A DNA stretch of 64,000 nucleotides from Sphaerolaimus hirsutus (taxonomy: Eukaryota > Nematoda > Chromadorea > Monhysterida > Sphaerolaimidae), in contig OZ038460.1 in NCBI GenBank assembly GCA_964036195.1, positions 1,925,504-1,989,503 on the forward strand, given 5' to 3'. The notes under the pieces are model-generated. The model did not search any database, was not told the DNA's origin, and worked only from the letters and a program-made list of their open reading frames with translations. Both the position numbers and the translations under genes were made by a program. Below are positions 62,985-64,000 of the stretch, in pieces (the stretch's first letter is position 1; each line of letters starts with the position of its first letter).

Positions 62985-63122
62985 TTCATAGGTGAAGTAG
63001 TGAGTAAAGTGACAAGTCAATCAAAACAAAGATTACAAAATGTTATTACTCAACTTTCGACATTTTGCATGACTTTTGACAATTTACTCAACATTTGACA
63101 CTTTACAGGGCGCGGTAGTGCC
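62985..63122. mobile_element. AAAGTGACAAGTCAATC MITE, right end intact
   Basis: GTAAAGTGACAAGTCAATCA faces TTGACACTTTACAGGGCGC. Same group as 7262-7420, with a left end lacking the GGCAGTCC part. Confidence 0.5.
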
Positions 63123-63776
63123 CCATGGCACCGGTGAAAAGACACAACAAAAACCGAAAAACACATCTGAGCGTACACATTTACAACCACTCATTGAATG
63201 CTCCAGTAAATTATGCAAGCGATTTTGGCCGTGCGAGTGGCACCAAAAACGACCTTGAAAATGCTAGGAAAGCACCTGGTGCTAGTATTTTATTAAAATG
63301 AAGCTTGGCATCATGTAGATGGATGGATTTCTCTATGCTATTTATCAGTTGAGGTCTGTTTATTTGGGAAAAATTTATTTTGATGGGGGTGGATGATATT
63401 GTTTGCTTTTTATACATTTAGCAGATGAAAGCAATTTCGCTTTATTTCTGGAATGAAACAATTGTTTAACTATAGACAAGAATGTGACATTTGGTGTGAA
63501 AGTAATGGTTAGCAGATTTTTCGGGCAACCAGAAATTTTAATTCATTTTACCTAATCGAATAATGGGTTATGTTTGACAGGCAAATGGCAATAGGTATAT
63601 AAATACTAATCTGACTTATTCAAATACTGATTTATTCAAATGGGATCTGGTGATTGCCATGACATTTTTGTATACAATCAATCGGGGTGCCCGAAAAAAG
63701 TGTCGGTTCAATTAAACCACACCCTCAATTTGGTCCACCAATGAACAAATTACGATCTCTTCACACAAATAAATAA
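63123..63776. other. AT-rich, no feature seen
   Basis: TGGCACCGGTGAAAAG at 63125 is an isolated GGCACC word. No gene or repeat recognised up to the next MITE. Confidence 0.4.
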
Positions 63777-64000
63777 CACCGTATTTCCTCGAAATACCCC
63801 CCCCCTTCTCGAGACCACTATGAAACAATCACCCCCCCTCGAAATACCCCCCCCCAGATTGAGTGTAAAGACAACGTACGTGACAAATACTGCAGTTTGT
63901 GTTCTGCGTAGTGCAGAACACACGTTAAAACAATGTCGGAATCATGTTAGAACACTGTTTATACCATCTATGTACTACTATTAGTCTACAGGAGTCTATA
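63777..64000. mobile_element. TA-type MITE, CCGTATTTCCTCGAAATACCCC end, cut by the window edge
   Basis: CACCGTATTTCCTCGAAATA followed by C-runs and CCCCCTCGAAATACCCC. Interior GATTGAGTGTAAAGACAACG and GAACACACGTT are shared with 16822-17240; TTATACCATCTATG is shared with 5576-5823. The right end lies beyond the window. Confidence 0.85.

Noticed and set aside
1-64000. tRNA genes, rRNA, riboswitches, prokaryotic promoters or operons
   Set aside because: No cloverleaf with a T-loop GGTTCGA(A/T)xC was noticed, no conserved rRNA core, and the sequence is eukaryotic in character.

Overview
The window looks like a piece of an AT-rich animal genome, most probably an invertebrate, that is almost entirely non-autonomous DNA transposons (MITEs) at different stages of decay, often inserted into one another. 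There are no operons, ribosome binding sites, rRNA or tRNA genes, CRISPR arrays or prokaryotic-style genes, and no long open reading frame with a recognisable domain. Nearly all open frames of 60 codons or more lie in repeats, have an equally open antisense frame, or start at a non-ATG codon. I cannot name the species.

Two MITE groups dominate. (1) hAT-type elements with CAG(A/G)G, TAGGG or T(A/G)GTGATG ends. I read flanking duplications for thirteen copies. Ten are perfect at 8 bp (11812-12256, 22557-23239, 24867-25735, 28756-29236, 32408-32853, 36551-36939, 38658-39317, 48274-49210, 54670-55486, 59789-60584), one is 9 bp (29733-29889) and two are near matches (52638-53535, 62234-62330). Each family repeats its own short word near both ends: GGCACC, GGCGCC, CCCGAT, AAGCGTA, AAGTGTA or ACGTAAACGTA. 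(2) TA-flanked elements with CCGTATTT...AAATACGG ends that carry 16-18 bp repeat units such as CTCGAATAATTCCCCCC or CCTCCAATAGAACGGCA. Smaller groups are TA-flanked GTATACTCGGCGGAC elements (one with an empty site elsewhere in the window), CTGGGGxCA-ended elements full of AAGTGTCAAGTGAC-like words, GGCGCTxCACACACTAGT-ended elements, and several foldbacks.

Layout: 0-9.8 kb holds TA-type, GTATACTC and CTGGGG-type MITEs. 9.8-14 kb holds one hAT MITE and the best candidate exons (minus strand 10395-10510, 10964-11095, 11451-11543; also 13430-13545 minus and 13738-13890 plus), all low confidence. 14-24 kb is scattered MITEs and unique AT-rich DNA. 24.6-26.8 kb is a nested block in which a hAT element with a transposase-start remnant sits inside a CTGGGG element. 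28-40 kb is dense in hAT MITEs. 40-48 kb contains one moderately protein-like frame (41895-42146), the empty-site pair and a large foldback. 48-56 kb has two copies of a GGCACC hAT element and a four-level nest at 54417-55673. 56-64 kb has the AAGTGTA hAT element, a GTCGAC-containing repeat cluster and two weak ORFs.

The most interesting signal is that related hAT MITEs keep their termini and core while the repeated subterminal word is replaced throughout the element and in both orientations (AAGCGTA/AAGTGTA; AATCAA/AACGTT; GGCGCC/GGCACC). This looks like repeated re-specification of transposase binding sites. The TA-type families show the same pattern with a 17-bp unit.
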